Shown: positions 53,100 through 62,189, numbered from the stretch's first letter. The stretch: 64,000 bases of DNA from Jannaschia formosa (GCF_003340555.1 NZ_QPLJ01000003.1:219818-283817), one strand, 5' to 3'. The notes: a model not told the origin generated them from the letters alone. A program made the numbers and translations.

Positions 53100-53447
53100 A
53101 TGGCAGAACTCGATACGATGACCAAAGCAGACCTCGCCAAGGAACGCGCCGCCGCAGAAGAGCGGCTGAAGGAAATCCGGAAAGCTGAGGCTGAATATGA
53201 CGGTCGTCGGCTCCGGGAATTGAAGGGGCAGATCGAAAAGATGCTGGCCGACGAGGGCTATAGCATGGCTGATCTCATGCAGGGGCGCTCCGGCGGCAAG
53301 AAGGCCGTGGCGGGCGCCGCGAAGGCTCCGGCGAAATATCGGCACCCCGAGAATCCCTCGCTGACCTGGTCCGGCCGCGGGCGGCAGCCCGGTTGGTACA
53401 AGGAAGCGCTGGCCGCAGGGAAATCGCCCGAAGACATGGCGATCTGA
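53100..53447 (+). CDS. H-NS family DNA-binding protein (HvrA/Spb-like)
   Basis: A 115-residue protein with a coiled-coil N terminus (LAKERAAAEERLKEIRKAEAEY) for oligomerisation, a Lys/Ala/Gly linker and the H-NS C-terminal DNA-binding motif KYRHPENPSLTWSGRGRQPGWY. In Rhodobacter the homologue HvrA trans-activates photosynthesis genes in low light; Spb is similar. It silences or modulates AT-rich DNA. Placed after the mutase gene with its own likely promoter. Confidence 0.88.
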   Translation: MAELDTMTKADLAKERAAAEERLKEIRKAEAEYDGRRLRELKGQIEKMLADEGYSMADLMQGRSGGKKAVAGAAKAPAKYRHPENPSLTWSGRGRQPGWYKEALAAGKSPEDMAI

Positions 53448-53558
53448 GCCGATCTGCCGAAACGCGGAGGCCCGTGCAGCGGGCCGCCTGATGCGCGCAC
53501 TGGACCTCGATCCGAATGCCGGGCAGAAGCGCCGAAAGCCCTTCGCCCGGAACGCCGC

Positions 53559-54272
53559 ATGACCCCTCACATTCGCGCCGAACCCGGCCAGATCGCCGAA
53601 ACCGTGCTGATGCCGGGCGATCCCTTGCGGGCCCGCTGGGCGGCCGAGACCTTCCTCGACGCGCCCGAACTGGTGAACGATGTGCGCGGCATGCTGGGCT
53701 TCACCGGCACCTGGCGCGGCCACCGGGTGACGATCCACGGCTCCGGCATGGGGATGCCGTCGCTGTCGATCTACGCCAACGAGCTGATCGCGACCTACGG
53801 CGCGAAGACGCTGATCCGCATCGGCTCCTGCGGGGCGATGCAGGCCCATGTCGCGCTGCGCGACGTGATCCTCGCGCAGACGGCCTCCTCGCTCTCGACC
53901 CCGTCATCGGGCATCTTCCGCGAGATCGCCTTCGCCCCCTGCGCCGATTTCGGCCTGCTCCGATCGGCGGCCGACGCGGCATCTCGCCGCGGCACGGGCG
54001 TCCATGTCGGCGGGATCTATTCCTCGGACGTGTTCTACGACGAACGCCCGGACCTCACCGAGATCATGACCCGTCACGGCATCCTCGCCGTCGAGATGGA
54101 GGCGGCGGAGCTCTACAACCTCGCCGCCCGCCACGGCTGCCGCGCCCTCGCGGTCCTGACGGTCAGCGACCATCTGCTGACGGGCGAGGCGCTCCCCGCC
54201 GCCGACCGGCAGACGGGTTTCGCGGAGATGGTCGAGATCGCGCTGGAGGCGGCCTTCGCGTCGGCAGGCTGA
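53559..54272 (+). CDS. deoD: Purine nucleoside phosphorylase, hexameric (DeoD / NP-I) type
   Basis: A 237-residue NP-I family phosphorylase: [70 protein letters not shown] and [11 protein letters not shown] match DeoD. It splits purine (deoxy)nucleosides with phosphate. This fold differs from the trimeric enzyme at 40976, so the window holds both types. No operon partner is evident. Confidence 0.88.
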   Translation: MTPHIRAEPGQIAETVLMPGDPLRARWAAETFLDAPELVNDVRGMLGFTGTWRGHRVTIHGSGMGMPSLSIYANELIATYGAKTLIRIGSCGAMQAHVALRDVILAQTASSLSTPSSGIFREIAFAPCADFGLLRSAADAASRRGTGVHVGGIYSSDVFYDERPDLTEIMTRHGILAVEMEAAELYNLAARHGCRALAVLTVSDHLLTGEALPAADRQTGFAEMVEIALEAAFASAG

Positions 54273-54615
54273 GCTCGGAGCGGACCCCGGCCCGCGACGT
54301 CGGGCGACTGCTCCCGTCGCGGCTGGATCACTCCAGCGAACTCCGGAAACGGAACCACCCGCGCCGGCCCAAGTGTCATGGCAAGAGAGAGCGGCGGGAT
54401 GGGATCGCCCCACCCCGCCGCGGAGAACGCAGCGCGCCCTCACCTCGCGCGGTCATCGGCTCCTCAGCCTGTCCCGCATCCTGATGGTGTCACAAGCATG
54501 GTTAAGGATTCGTAAAGGGCCCTCATCTCGCTCCAAATACCTCGGGGGGAGCCGAAGGCGGGGGGCAGAGCCCCCCTCGGACGGAGACGCCTCGCGCCTC
54601 CGCCCGGGGTCCTGC
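54273..54615. other. 343-base convergent gap with dispersed repeat copy
   Basis: No gene is supported here. The gap between deoD and the convergent ornithine decarboxylase gene holds CTCCAAATACC (near 54533) and the hairpin GGGGGGC-AGA-GCCCCCC (54560-54576), a fourth copy of the dispersed repeat. The rest is GC-rich sequence without clear terminators. Confidence 0.6.
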
Positions 54616-55782
54616 TCAGATCACCAGAACGGCCAGCGGCGGAAAGCCGTTGAAGCCGACCGACGAGTAGGACGAGGTATAGGCGCCGCAATTGCGGATG
54701 ATCACCTTGTCCCCCGCCCGCAGCGTCATCGGCAGCGCGATCGGGCGCTTCTCGTAGAGCACATCCGCCGAGTCACAGGACGGCCCGGCCAGCACGCAGG
54801 GGCCCGTCGCGTCGCTGTCGCGCGGCGTGACGATCTGATAGCGGATCGCCTCGTCGATCGTCTCGGCCAGGCCAGAGAACTTGCCGATGTCGAGATAGAC
54901 CCAGCGATGCAGGTCGTCCTCGGACTTCTTCGAGACCAGCAGGATCTCGGCGGCGATGGCGCCCGCCTCGGCGACGAGGCCGCGGCCGGGCTCCGCCATG
55001 ATCTGCGGGACAGCGCCGAAGCGCGCCTCGATCAACTCGATGACCGCGGCGGCATAGGCCGTCGGATGCTGGATCTCCTCGCCGTAGAAGGCCGGGAAGC
55101 CGCCGCCGATGTTCAGCAGCTGCAGGTCGAAGCCCGCGTCGACCGCCTCGTGCCAGATCGCCGCGACCTGGTCGAGCGTGCCGGTCCACATCCGCGCTTC
55201 GCGCGTCTGGGAGCCGACATGGAACGACAGGCCGTAGGGCACGAGGCCCAGATCGCGGGCCAGGCCCAGCAGCGCCAGCACCTTGTCACGGGCGCAGCCG
55301 AACTTGCGCGAGAGCGGCCAGTCCGCTTCCGAGTTCTCGACGATGACACGGATGTAGACGCGCGCGCCGGGGGCGTTCTCGGCGATCTTCTCCAGCTCTT
55401 CCTCGGCATCGGCGGCGAACATCGTCACGCCCGCATTGGCGGCGAAGCGGATGTCGGACGCCTTCTTGATCGTGTTGCCGAAGGAGACATGGTCCACGTC
55501 CGCGCCCTGCGACAGCACCAGCTCGATCTCGCCGCGGGAGGCCGCGTCGAAGCCGGAGCCGAGCGCCACGAGACGCTCGATGATCGCGGGATGCGGGTTC
55601 GCCTTCACGGCGTAGTGGATGTGGGCACGGCCCAGGCCGGCGCTGAGCGCGCGGAACTGGCGCTCGACGGCATCGACGTCGATCACGAGCGTCGGCTCGG
55701 CGAAGTCGTTGGACGCGATGAAGTCTTCCACGCGAGAGGGCGCAAAGGGGAGGACGCGGCCGAGACCGGTTACTGCGTTCAT
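54616..55782 (-). CDS. Ornithine (lysine/ornithine) decarboxylase, fold-type III
   Basis: A 388-residue PLP enzyme of the eukaryote-like ODC family. The PLP lysine is in HYAVKANPHP; other features are SGFDAASRGEIELVLSQG, SFHVGSQT, LLNIGGGFPAFYGEE, AEPGRGLVAEAG and the catalytic Cys in GPSCDSADVLYE. It makes putrescine from ornithine. The start at 55782 has GGAG six bases upstream; the ATG at 55788 sits right against that site. The long 5' leader is structured (see next entry). Confidence 0.88.
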   Translation of the reverse strand: MNAVTGLGRVLPFAPSRVEDFIASNDFAEPTLVIDVDAVERQFRALSAGLGRAHIHYAVKANPHPAIIERLVALGSGFDAASRGEIELVLSQGADVDHVSFGNTIKKASDIRFAANAGVTMFAADAEEELEKIAENAPGARVYIRVIVENSEADWPLSRKFGCARDKVLALLGLARDLGLVPYGLSFHVGSQTREARMWTGTLDQVAAIWHEAVDAGFDLQLLNIGGGFPAFYGEEIQHPTAYAAAVIELIEARFGAVPQIMAEPGRGLVAEAGAIAAEILLVSKKSEDDLHRWVYLDIGKFSGLAETIDEAIRYQIVTPRDSDATGPCVLAGPSCDSADVLYEKRPIALPMTLRAGDKVIIRNCGAYTSSYSSVGFNGFPPLAVLVI

Positions 55783-55975
55783 GGTCATCTCCAATAGACC
55801 CGGCCATTCCGGACGAACCGGTGAAGACCGCTCAGTTCCAAGGGAGACGTTACCGTCGCTACGTAACCGTGCGTGGGGCCCGTTGGGCCTTCGGTGCCGT
55901 GCCAGAGGCGCGTGCGTTGGCGTCTTTTGTAATCGCGCAGATGATCCCAAACCGGGCTTCGGTCAAGATCAAATC
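55783..55975 (-). ncRNA. Structured leader of ornithine decarboxylase gene, possible speF element
   Basis: The minus-strand leader contains GGCCC-AAC-GGGCC (55877-55889) and GTTAC-N9-GTAAC (55849-55867), followed by GTCTCCC. A -35-like TTGACC lies near 55965. Position, lineage and target match the speF motif known upstream of ornithine decarboxylase genes in Alphaproteobacteria (Rfam speF), but I cannot confirm the consensus from memory. Confidence 0.45.
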
Positions 55976-56065
55976 TCCGCCGCCCGAAGATTTTTCCGCC
56001 GCGCGACGCTACGGAACCTTAAGCGGCCCGAACCGTTTTGTCCGCAACACTGAATGGAGATAGTC

Positions 56066-56239
56066 ATGACCGCACCCCTGAAGCTTCTGACCGCCCTGCC
56101 CCTGATCGCTCTCACCGCCGGCTGCGTCGCCGGGGGCAACGACGTGGTCAACACGCCCTCGGAGATCGAGGCGACGACCGATCAGGACATCGACAGCGAC
56201 GGCACCATCCCGCAAGGCGGCATCGAGGTCGGCACATAA
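56066..56239 (+). CDS. Small lipoprotein of unknown function
   Basis: A 57-residue lipoprotein: signal LKLLTALPLIALTAGC with lipobox LTAGC, then a Gly/Asn/Asp/Thr-rich mature part of about 37 residues with no recognised domain. GGAG six bases upstream selects the ATG at 56066 over the one at 56054. It is divergent from the ornithine decarboxylase gene and followed by a strong terminator. Confidence 0.7.
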   Translation: MTAPLKLLTALPLIALTAGCVAGGNDVVNTPSEIEATTDQDIDSDGTIPQGGIEVGT

Positions 56240-56270
56240 GGCCGAGCCACCGCCGACGCCCACAGCAGAA

Positions 56271-56301
56271 GGCCCCCGCCGAGCCTCGGCGGGGGCCTTT
56301 T
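56271..56301 (+). terminator. Strong rho-independent terminator
   Basis: A stem of about 12 bp, GGCCCCCGCCGA / TCGGCGGGGGCC with a 3-nt loop, is followed by TTTT. It ends the small lipoprotein gene and lies 26 bases past the convergent sdhB stop, so it may work both ways. Confidence 0.85.
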
Positions 56302-56326
56302 CACGTCGCCCGGCAGGTCGCGAGGG

Positions 56327-57106
56327 TCAGAGCTGTCGCTCGACCATCATCTTCTTGATCGACTGGATCGCCTTCGCGGGGTTCAGGCCCTTCGGGCAGG
56401 TCTTGGTGCAGTTCATGATCGTGTGGCAGCGATACAGCTTGAACGGATCCTCCAGGTCGTCGAGCCGCTCTCCGGTCGCCTCGTCGCGCGAATCGATGAT
56501 CCAGCGATAGGCGTGCAGCAGCGCAGCCGGGCCGAGATAGCGGTCGCCGTTCCACCAGTAGGACGGGCAGGCCGTCGAGCAGGAGGCGCACATGATGCAC
56601 TCGTAGAGGCCGTCGAGCTTCTCGCGGTCCTCGATGGACTGGCGCCATTCCTTCGCCGGCGTGTTCGATTTCGTCTCCAGCCAGGGCATGACGCTGGCGT
56701 GCTGGGCGTAGAAATGGGTCAGGTCGGGGATCAGGTCCTTGACCACCGGCATGTGCGGCAGCGGGTAGATCTTCACGTCGCCCTTCACCTCGTCGATGCC
56801 CCAGGTGCAGGCAAGCGTGTTCACCCCGTCGATGTTCATCGCGCAGGAGCCGCAGATGCCTTCCCGGCAGGACCGGCGAAAGGTCAGGGTCGGATCGATC
56901 TCGTTCTTGATCTTGATCAGCGCGTCCAGGATCATCGGCCCGCAGGTGTCGAGGTCGACCCAGTAGGTGTCGAGCCGGGGGTTCTTCCCGTCCTCGGGGT
57001 TCCAGCGATAGATCTGGAAGCGGCGCAGGTTGGTCGCGCCCTCGGGCTTGGGCCAGGTCTTGCCGGTGGTGATCTTGGAATTCTTCGGCAGGGTGAACTG
57101 AACCAT
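56327..57106 (-). CDS. sdhB: Succinate dehydrogenase iron-sulfur subunit
   Basis: A 259-residue Fe-S subunit. [2Fe-2S]: [12 protein letters not shown] with a further Cys in NTLACTW; [4Fe-4S]: [12 protein letters not shown]; [3Fe-4S]: [12 protein letters not shown]. It passes electrons from SdhA flavin to quinone at the SdhCD membrane part. ATG at 57106 after AAGGAGAG. It is set apart from sdhA by six small genes and has its own upstream gap with a 16-base perfect palindrome. Confidence 0.95.
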   Translation of the reverse strand: MVQFTLPKNSKITTGKTWPKPEGATNLRRFQIYRWNPEDGKNPRLDTYWVDLDTCGPMILDALIKIKNEIDPTLTFRRSCREGICGSCAMNIDGVNTLACTWGIDEVKGDVKIYPLPHMPVVKDLIPDLTHFYAQHASVMPWLETKSNTPAKEWRQSIEDREKLDGLYECIMCASCSTACPSYWWNGDRYLGPAALLHAYRWIIDSRDEATGERLDDLEDPFKLYRCHTIMNCTKTCPKGLNPAKAIQSIKKMMVERQL

Positions 57107-57230
57107 CGCGTCGCTCTCCTTCGTCGTCGGCCCACACATAAGGTGCCGGGGCCGTCCTGTCGGCGCGACATTTTCACAACGCGCGGCCGAGGGAAATGGG
57201 GTGTTCTGCGCCTTCGGGCAGGTTCCCGCG

Positions 57231-57246
57231 CGATGTGATCACATCG
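57231..57246. promoter_or_regulatory. Perfect 16-bp palindrome upstream of sdhB
   Basis: CGATGTGATCACATCG, a perfect inverted repeat, lies 125 bases upstream of sdhB. Its core GTGATCAC recurs twice upstream of sdhC (62161 and 62182), suggesting one regulator acts at both ends of the sdh locus. Confidence 0.6.
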
Positions 57247-57251
57247 GCGCG

Positions 57252-57575
57252 TCAGAGCGCCCGGATGATCTCCGGCAGGGCATTCTCCGCGAAGCAGCGG
57301 ATCGTTTCCGGCCGCTGCGCGACCTCGGTGACGATCCGGCTGGCGGTGGCGTCGTCGCGGCTGGCGGCGGAGCTTGCGAGGACGACGATCTCCTGGCCCG
57401 TGGCGTTGTCGATCACGCAGTCGGTCGCCGGCTCTAGCGGGACGCCGGGGAAGCGCTGCGCCACGATGGGGTTCACGACCGACTTGGCGGTGGCGCGGGT
57501 CAGTTCGGTGCCGACGCCGGTGTTGCAGGCGGCGAGGCCCAGCAGGGCCAGCGCGGCCAGTCTCTCAAGCGGCAT
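57252..57575 (-). CDS. Small lipoprotein in the sdh locus
   Basis: A 107-residue lipoprotein (AALALLGLAAC lipobox). The mature part has GVPLEPATDCVIDNATGQEIVVLASSAA and two cysteines (TDC, IRCF) that may pair. No known domain recognised. It overlaps the sulfotransferase gene by 11 bases and ends 5 bases before the palindrome upstream of sdhB. Confidence 0.7.
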   Translation of the reverse strand: MPLERLAALALLGLAACNTGVGTELTRATAKSVVNPIVAQRFPGVPLEPATDCVIDNATGQEIVVLASSAASRDDATASRIVTEVAQRPETIRCFAENALPEIIRAL

Positions 57576-58362
57576 CCTTCACCTCCTGCAGCCAGCGGGT
57601 CGGATGGTCCTCGTAGCCGAGCGTCACCAGATCCGCCCCGTATCGCTCCGCATAGTCTTCGGCCAGGGCGCGAGGCAGCCGCGTGCGCCATTGCGCCGCC
57701 CGGCCCGAGGCGACGTGCTTGGCAACGCGCTCGATCCGGTCTTCCGAACGGGCCAACCCGCCGAACAGGGCGTTGTTCCAGAAGATCTGCACGCCGGTCT
57801 CGACCTCGGGCTCGGGCAGACCGAGGTCGCGCAGATGCTCGCGGAAGAGCCGACAGTCGGTATCGGCGATCAGCTCCTCGTAGCGCGTCTCGATCCCGTT
57901 CGGCCGGGCGTAGTCCCAGGCGGTCATCTCGGCCAGGGTCTGCGCGTGCTTCTCCGCCATCTCGAAGCGCAGGCGGGCCACATCATCAGGCAGCGCGTTC
58001 AGGTGCTGCTGGTAGGTCAACCCGCCCAGGTCGTCGCGGGCGACATGCAGGAACTGCTCGCCTTCCGCCGGCGCGTGGAGGTGATAGCGCATCCCCGAAA
58101 GCAGCACGTCGCGCGGGTCGCGGATGACATGCAGGATCCGCGCGTCGGGCCGCGCCAGCAGGTCGTCGGCGAAGGTGGACGACCAGGAGAAGAGGAAGAT
58201 GCGCTCCGCCTCGGGGAGGGGCTTGCGCGTCGAGGGGAAGACCACGCGCTTCTCGACGCCGAGCGTGGTGGCGATACGGCGGAACGTGGCCCGCATCCAC
58301 AGCGTGCCGGTCTTGTGATGGGTCCCGACGCAGAAGACGCGCGGGGCGATCAGCCCGGTCAT
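57565..58362 (-). CDS. Sulfotransferase-like protein
   Basis: A 265-residue PAPS-dependent sulfotransferase fold protein: 5'-phosphosulfate loop GTHHKTGTLWMRATF and 3'-phosphate motif VIRDPRDVLLSGMRYH are clear. Acceptor unknown. No signal peptide. It overlaps both neighbouring lipoprotein genes (4 and 11 bases), an odd partner set inside the succinate dehydrogenase locus. Confidence 0.8.
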   Translation of the reverse strand: MTGLIAPRVFCVGTHHKTGTLWMRATFRRIATTLGVEKRVVFPSTRKPLPEAERIFLFSWSSTFADDLLARPDARILHVIRDPRDVLLSGMRYHLHAPAEGEQFLHVARDDLGGLTYQQHLNALPDDVARLRFEMAEKHAQTLAEMTAWDYARPNGIETRYEELIADTDCRLFREHLRDLGLPEPEVETGVQIFWNNALFGGLARSEDRIERVAKHVASGRAAQWRTRLPRALAEDYAERYGADLVTLGYEDHPTRWLQEVKDAA

Positions 58363-58589
58363 CCCTGGGCGCGGGCGGCGGTGCAGGTCAGAAGGGCCTC
58401 GATCTCGGCCTGGGACATCGGCGCGTCCGGATCGACGGCCAGGTCCGGCCGCCCGATGGCCGTCGCACAGGAGGCGAGGCCGGGCGTGACCGCGACCGGC
58501 TCGTCCACGAAATCGGCCGCCGAAGGCACACCGCCGAGACCCGCGTTGCAGGCGGCCAGCAGGGGCACCAGCACGAGGACGCGGATCAC
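58359..58589 (-). CDS. Small lipoprotein in the sdh locus
   Basis: A 76-residue lipoprotein (VLVLVPLLAAC lipobox), followed by NAGLGGVPSAADFVDEPVAV and a helical end with two Cys (ASCAT, LLTCTAA). Its overall form resembles the lipoprotein encoded at 57252. It overlaps neighbours by 4 bases at both ends. Confidence 0.65.
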   Translation of the reverse strand: MIRVLVLVPLLAACNAGLGGVPSAADFVDEPVAVTPGLASCATAIGRPDLAVDPDAPMSQAEIEALLTCTAARAQG

Positions 58590-58882
58590 GAGATGCTCCG
58601 CCCGATGGCGATGCCGACGCGCGGGGGCGGGCCGCGCCCCTCGATACGCCGCTGGATGCAGGCGGCCAGCCGCTGCTCAGGGGTGCCTGTCCCCAGCGTC
58701 GTGCTGGTCGAAAGGCCGCCGCGCACGCGCGGCCCGCCCGATCCGATGCCGATCCCGATGCTGGTGCTGACCTGCCCGTCGCGCGCCAGCTCCGCTCGGC
58801 AGGCGGCCTCCGCCTCCGCAGGCGTCAGCGGCACGGGCTGCGCGCAGGCCGACAGCAGCGGGAGGAGCAGCAGCCACCTCAT
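58586..58882 (-). CDS. Small lipoprotein in the sdh locus
   Basis: A 98-residue lipoprotein (LLLLPLLSAC lipobox). After PLTPAEAEAACRAEL comes a Gly/Ser/Thr-rich segment (GIGIGSGGPRVRGGL) and CIQRRIEG. Unknown function. Overlaps the genes on both sides by 4 bases. Confidence 0.65.
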   Translation of the reverse strand: MRWLLLLPLLSACAQPVPLTPAEAEAACRAELARDGQVSTSIGIGIGSGGPRVRGGLSTSTTLGTGTPEQRLAACIQRRIEGRGPPPRVGIAIGRSIS

Positions 58883-59064
58883 CGCGGCAGCGCCCGGCAG
58901 GCGTCGAGCCGCGCCAGGTCCTCGGCGGAGGTGCTGCGGATCGTCCCGTTCTCGACGACGAGCCCCTGGTCGCGCGCGCAGTCGAGATAGGAGGCGCGCC
59001 GCGCCTCGGGTCCCGTCGGCATGCAGGCGGACAGGGCCAGCAGCATCGGCAGGGCCCGCCTCAA
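58879..59064 (-). CDS. Very small lipoprotein in the sdh locus
   Basis: A 61-residue lipoprotein (ALPMLLALSAC lipobox) with two more Cys, in YLDCARDQGL and LDACRALP. Unknown function. Coupled by 4-base overlaps at both ends. Confidence 0.65.
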   Translation of the reverse strand: MRRALPMLLALSACMPTGPEARRASYLDCARDQGLVVENGTIRSTSAEDLARLDACRALPR

Positions 59065-59279
59065 GACGCCTCGCGCGCGACGCAGGCCTCGAACGCGGCC
59101 TGCTGCTCGGGGGTGAGGCGGACACTGGCATTGAGGTCGGTGCCGGGCGCCAACTCCTGACCGACCTCGGCCAGGCAGCGGGTCGCCAGCGCGATGGCCG
59201 CGTCGTCGACGACGGGTTCGGGCTCAGCGGTCTGGCAGGCGGCGAGAAGGAACGGGGCGAGAAGGAGAAGATGGCGCAT
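59061..59279 (-). CDS. Small lipoprotein in the sdh locus
   Basis: A 72-residue lipoprotein (LLLLAPFLLAAC lipobox), then an acidic stretch, ATRCLAEVGQEL, and a C-terminal LTPEQQAAFEACVARE. The ATG at 59279 is preferred; one at 59291 lacks a ribosome site. First of the small-gene chain after sdhA (gap of 111 bases), overlapping the next by 4. Confidence 0.65.
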   Translation of the reverse strand: MRHLLLLAPFLLAACQTAEPEPVVDDAAIALATRCLAEVGQELAPGTDLNASVRLTPEQQAAFEACVAREAS

Positions 59280-59390
59280 CGCGTCTCTCATGACTGAACT
59301 GTTTCCCCTCCCTTATCGCGGCAGGGGGGGAAGGTCACGTCCCGACGCGTGGAGCACGGCGAGGGGACGGCGCCCCCTCGCCGACAGGGT

Positions 59391-61259
59391 TCAGTAGACC
59401 CGCGCCTTGGGCGCGATCTTCTTCAGGTCGATGCCGCCGTCGTTATGCGAGGTCAGCGGGTTCAGGTGGACGCCGCGATAGCCCAGATCGGACTTCATCT
59501 CGTCGCCCCTGAACCAGACCAGGGAGTGCTTGCGCCAGTTCTCGTCGTCCCGGTTCGGGAAGTCCTCGTGCGCATGGGCGCCGCGGCTTTCCTTTCGGGC
59601 CTCGGCGGCGGTGACGGTGGCGACTGCGTTCGGGATCAGGTTCGCCAGCTCCAGCGTCTCCATCAGGTCGGAGTTCCAGATCAGCGTGTTGTCCGTCACC
59701 GACACATCGGGCAGCTTGCCCGCGATGTCGTCCATCTTCTCCTTGCCCTGCGCCAGCGTCTCAGAGGTGCGGAAGACGGCAGCGTCCTCCTGCATGGTCT
59801 TCTGCATCTCGAGCCGCAGCTCGGCCGTGGCGACCTGACCGCGCGCGTGGCGCAACCCGTCGAAACGCGCCAGCGCCATCTCGACGGAACGCATGTTGGG
59901 CGAGGGCACCGCGCCGTCGCGGTCGACCACCGCGCCCGCACGGATCGCGGCGGCGCGGCCGAAGACCACGAGGTCGATGAGCGAGTTCGACCCCAGCCGG
60001 TTCGCCCCGTGGACCGAGGCGCAACCCGCCTCGCCCACCGCCATCAGGCCCGGCGCGACGCGATCCGGGTCGTCGGCCGTCGGCGCCAGCACCTCGCCCC
60101 AGTAGTTCGTCGGGATACCGCCCATGTTGTAGTGGACGGTGGGCAGGACCGGGATCGGCTCCTTCGTGACGTCGACGCCGGCGAAGATGCGGGCGGATTC
60201 GCTGATGCCCGGCAGGCGCAGGGCCAGCGTCTCGGGCGGCAGGTGACTGAGGTTCAGGTGGATGTGATCCCCGTCCTTGCCGACGCCCCGGCCCTCGCGG
60301 ATCTCCATGGTCATGCAGCGCGAGACCACGTCCCTTGAGGCGAGATCCTTGTAGGTCGGCGCATAGCGCTCCATGAAGCGCTCGCCCTCGGAGTTGGTGA
60401 GATACCCGCCCTCGCCGCGCGCCCCCTCGGTGATGAGGCAGCCGGCGCCGTAGATCCCGGTCGGGTGGAACTGCACGAACTCCATGTCCTGAAGCGGCAG
60501 GCCCGCCCGGGCGACCATGCCGTTGCCGTCGCCGGTGCAGGTATGGGCCGAGGTGGCCGAGAAATAGGCCCGCCCGTAACCGCCGGTGGCGAGCACGACC
60601 ATCTTGGCCGAGAACAGGTGCAGCGTCCCGTCGTCCAGCTTCCAGCAGAGCACGCCCTGGCAGATCCCATCCTCGGACATGACCAGATCGATGGCGAAAT
60701 ACTCGATGAAGAACTCAGCCTTCTGCTTCAGCGACTGACCGTAGAGCGTGTGCAGGATGGCGTGGCCGGTCCGGTCGGCGGCGGCGCAGGTGCGCTGGAC
60801 CGAAGGGCCTTCGCCGAACTCGGTCGTGTGGCCGCCGAATGGCCGCTGGTAGATCTTGCCATCCTCGGTCCGCGAGAAGGGCACGCCGTAATGCTCCAGC
60901 TCGTAGACGGCCTTCGGCGCCTCGCGCGCGAGGTATTCCATCGCGTCCGTGTCGCCCAGCCAGTCGGAACCCTTGACGGTGTCGTAGAGATGCCACTGCC
61001 AGTTGTCGGTGATCGTGCGCGGGTTGATCGGGTTGCCGTCGGCGTCCTGCCCATCGCTGGTCTGGATCGGCATGTTGCCAAGGCTGGCGGCGATGCCGCC
61101 CTGCGCGGCGACGGTGTGGGACCGCGTCGGGAACACCTTCGTCACGCAGGCGGTGCGCAGCCCCTGCTCGGCCATGCCCAGCGTCGCGCGCAGGCCGGCG
61201 CCGCCGGCCCCGACGACGACGACGTCGTAGGCATGGGTCTCGTAATCGTAGGCAGCCAT
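59391..61259 (-). CDS. sdhA: Succinate dehydrogenase flavoprotein subunit
   Basis: A 622-residue flavoprotein. FAD-binding [19 protein letters not shown], then [13 protein letters not shown], where His48 is the covalent FAD site, and [26 protein letters not shown] and RMTCE-region equivalents of the active site. It oxidises succinate to fumarate at the inner face of the membrane. It begins 13 bases after the sdhD stop. Confidence 0.95.
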   Translation of the reverse strand: MAAYDYETHAYDVVVVGAGGAGLRATLGMAEQGLRTACVTKVFPTRSHTVAAQGGIAASLGNMPIQTSDGQDADGNPINPRTITDNWQWHLYDTVKGSDWLGDTDAMEYLAREAPKAVYELEHYGVPFSRTEDGKIYQRPFGGHTTEFGEGPSVQRTCAAADRTGHAILHTLYGQSLKQKAEFFIEYFAIDLVMSEDGICQGVLCWKLDDGTLHLFSAKMVVLATGGYGRAYFSATSAHTCTGDGNGMVARAGLPLQDMEFVQFHPTGIYGAGCLITEGARGEGGYLTNSEGERFMERYAPTYKDLASRDVVSRCMTMEIREGRGVGKDGDHIHLNLSHLPPETLALRLPGISESARIFAGVDVTKEPIPVLPTVHYNMGGIPTNYWGEVLAPTADDPDRVAPGLMAVGEAGCASVHGANRLGSNSLIDLVVFGRAAAIRAGAVVDRDGAVPSPNMRSVEMALARFDGLRHARGQVATAELRLEMQKTMQEDAAVFRTSETLAQGKEKMDDIAGKLPDVSVTDNTLIWNSDLMETLELANLIPNAVATVTAAEARKESRGAHAHEDFPNRDDENWRKHSLVWFRGDEMKSDLGYRGVHLNPLTSHNDGGIDLKKIAPKARVY

Positions 61260-61272
61260 GGGATACTCCCGG

Positions 61273-61644
61273 TCAGAGGGCCAGCCGCACCAGCGCCCAG
61301 AGGCTGACCAGAGCGGCGGCGTAGCAGAGGATGTGGGCGCCGATCAGCAGGATCTTGCGCGTCATTCCGCGCGAATAGTCCGTGATCAGGACATGGACGC
61401 CCTTCGCGAAGTGATACCAGCCCACGGCGAGCGTCAGCGCGGCGATCAGCGCCGGGAAGGGGCGCGAGTAGTAGGCCACGACCACCTCCCAGGGCTCGCC
61501 CACGGCGGTGCCGAAGGTGAAGACGAAGAAGGGCACCAGGATCAGCAGTGCCACCGAAGAGATCGTCACGCGCCAGAAATGCTGCGTTCCGGAATGGGCG
61601 GAGCCGAAGCCGGTGACGCGCTTGCGGTCGGTGATGTAGGGCAT
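61273..61644 (-). CDS. sdhD: Succinate dehydrogenase membrane anchor subunit
   Basis: A 123-residue membrane protein with three spans ([55 protein letters not shown]). [15 protein letters not shown] carries the His that is a likely haem ligand. It anchors SdhAB and forms the quinone site with SdhC. Confidence 0.9.
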   Translation of the reverse strand: MPYITDRKRVTGFGSAHSGTQHFWRVTISSVALLILVPFFVFTFGTAVGEPWEVVVAYYSRPFPALIAALTLAVGWYHFAKGVHVLITDYSRGMTRKILLIGAHILCYAAALVSLWALVRLAL

Positions 61645-61657
61645 GTCCGAAGCTCCG

Positions 61658-62041
61658 TCAGAGGATGAGGATCGTGAGGATCGTCAGCACGACCGAGCCG
61701 CCGATGCAGCCCCAGCCCAGCATCTCGGCCGAGCGGATGTCGAGCATCGCGCCGGTGTCCCAGATCAGGTGCCGGATACCGGCCAGCGTGTGATACCAGA
61801 GCGCCCAGATCGAGCCGAGGAAGACCAGCTTCCCGAACCACGAGGTCAGCACCGCGTCCGCCGTGGCGAAGGCTTCGGGCCCGGCGGCCGCCGCCACGAA
61901 CCACCAGGTGATCAGCAGCGCGGCCAGGATCAGCGCGTTGCCGGTGATCCGCGTCAGGATCGAGGTGATCGAGGTCAGCTGAGGGCGATACACCTGCAGG
62001 TGCGGGCTGAGCGGTCGGTTGCCGCGGTTCACGTCGGCCAT
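61658..62041 (-). CDS. sdhC: Succinate dehydrogenase cytochrome b556 subunit
   Basis: A 127-residue membrane protein. RPLSPHLQVYRPQLTSITSILTRITG is the SdhC signature with the quinone-site Ser, and WYHTLAGIRHLIWD holds the haem His. Three spans. ATG at 62041 after AGGAG. First gene of the minus-strand sdh operon; candidate promoter GTGACA-N16-TAGAAC at 62085-62112. Confidence 0.92.
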   Translation of the reverse strand: MADVNRGNRPLSPHLQVYRPQLTSITSILTRITGNALILAALLITWWFVAAAAGPEAFATADAVLTSWFGKLVFLGSIWALWYHTLAGIRHLIWDTGAMLDIRSAEMLGWGCIGGSVVLTILTILIL

Positions 62042-62160
62042 GGGCGACGCTCCTTTTCGGTCGATCTTCGGTATGTCGATGGACGTTCTAGCGATATCCC
62101 CGGCAGTGTCACGGGGTCCGAGGGTCGCAGGGTCCGGAATCCGGCGCCCTCTCACATTCC

Positions 62161-62189
62161 GTGATCACACCCAGCCGGCATGTGATCAC
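62161..62189. promoter_or_regulatory. Two GTGATCAC palindromes upstream of sdhC
   Basis: GTGATCAC occurs at 62161-62168 and 62182-62189, centre to centre 21 bases or two helical turns, about 120-150 bases upstream of sdhC and in the gap shared with the divergent gene at 62309. The same core lies before sdhB at 57235. Confidence 0.6.

Noticed and set aside
54464-54691. Small minus-strand open frame in the deoD gap
   Set aside because: Overlaps the dispersed repeat and the end of the decarboxylase gene; no signal or domain.
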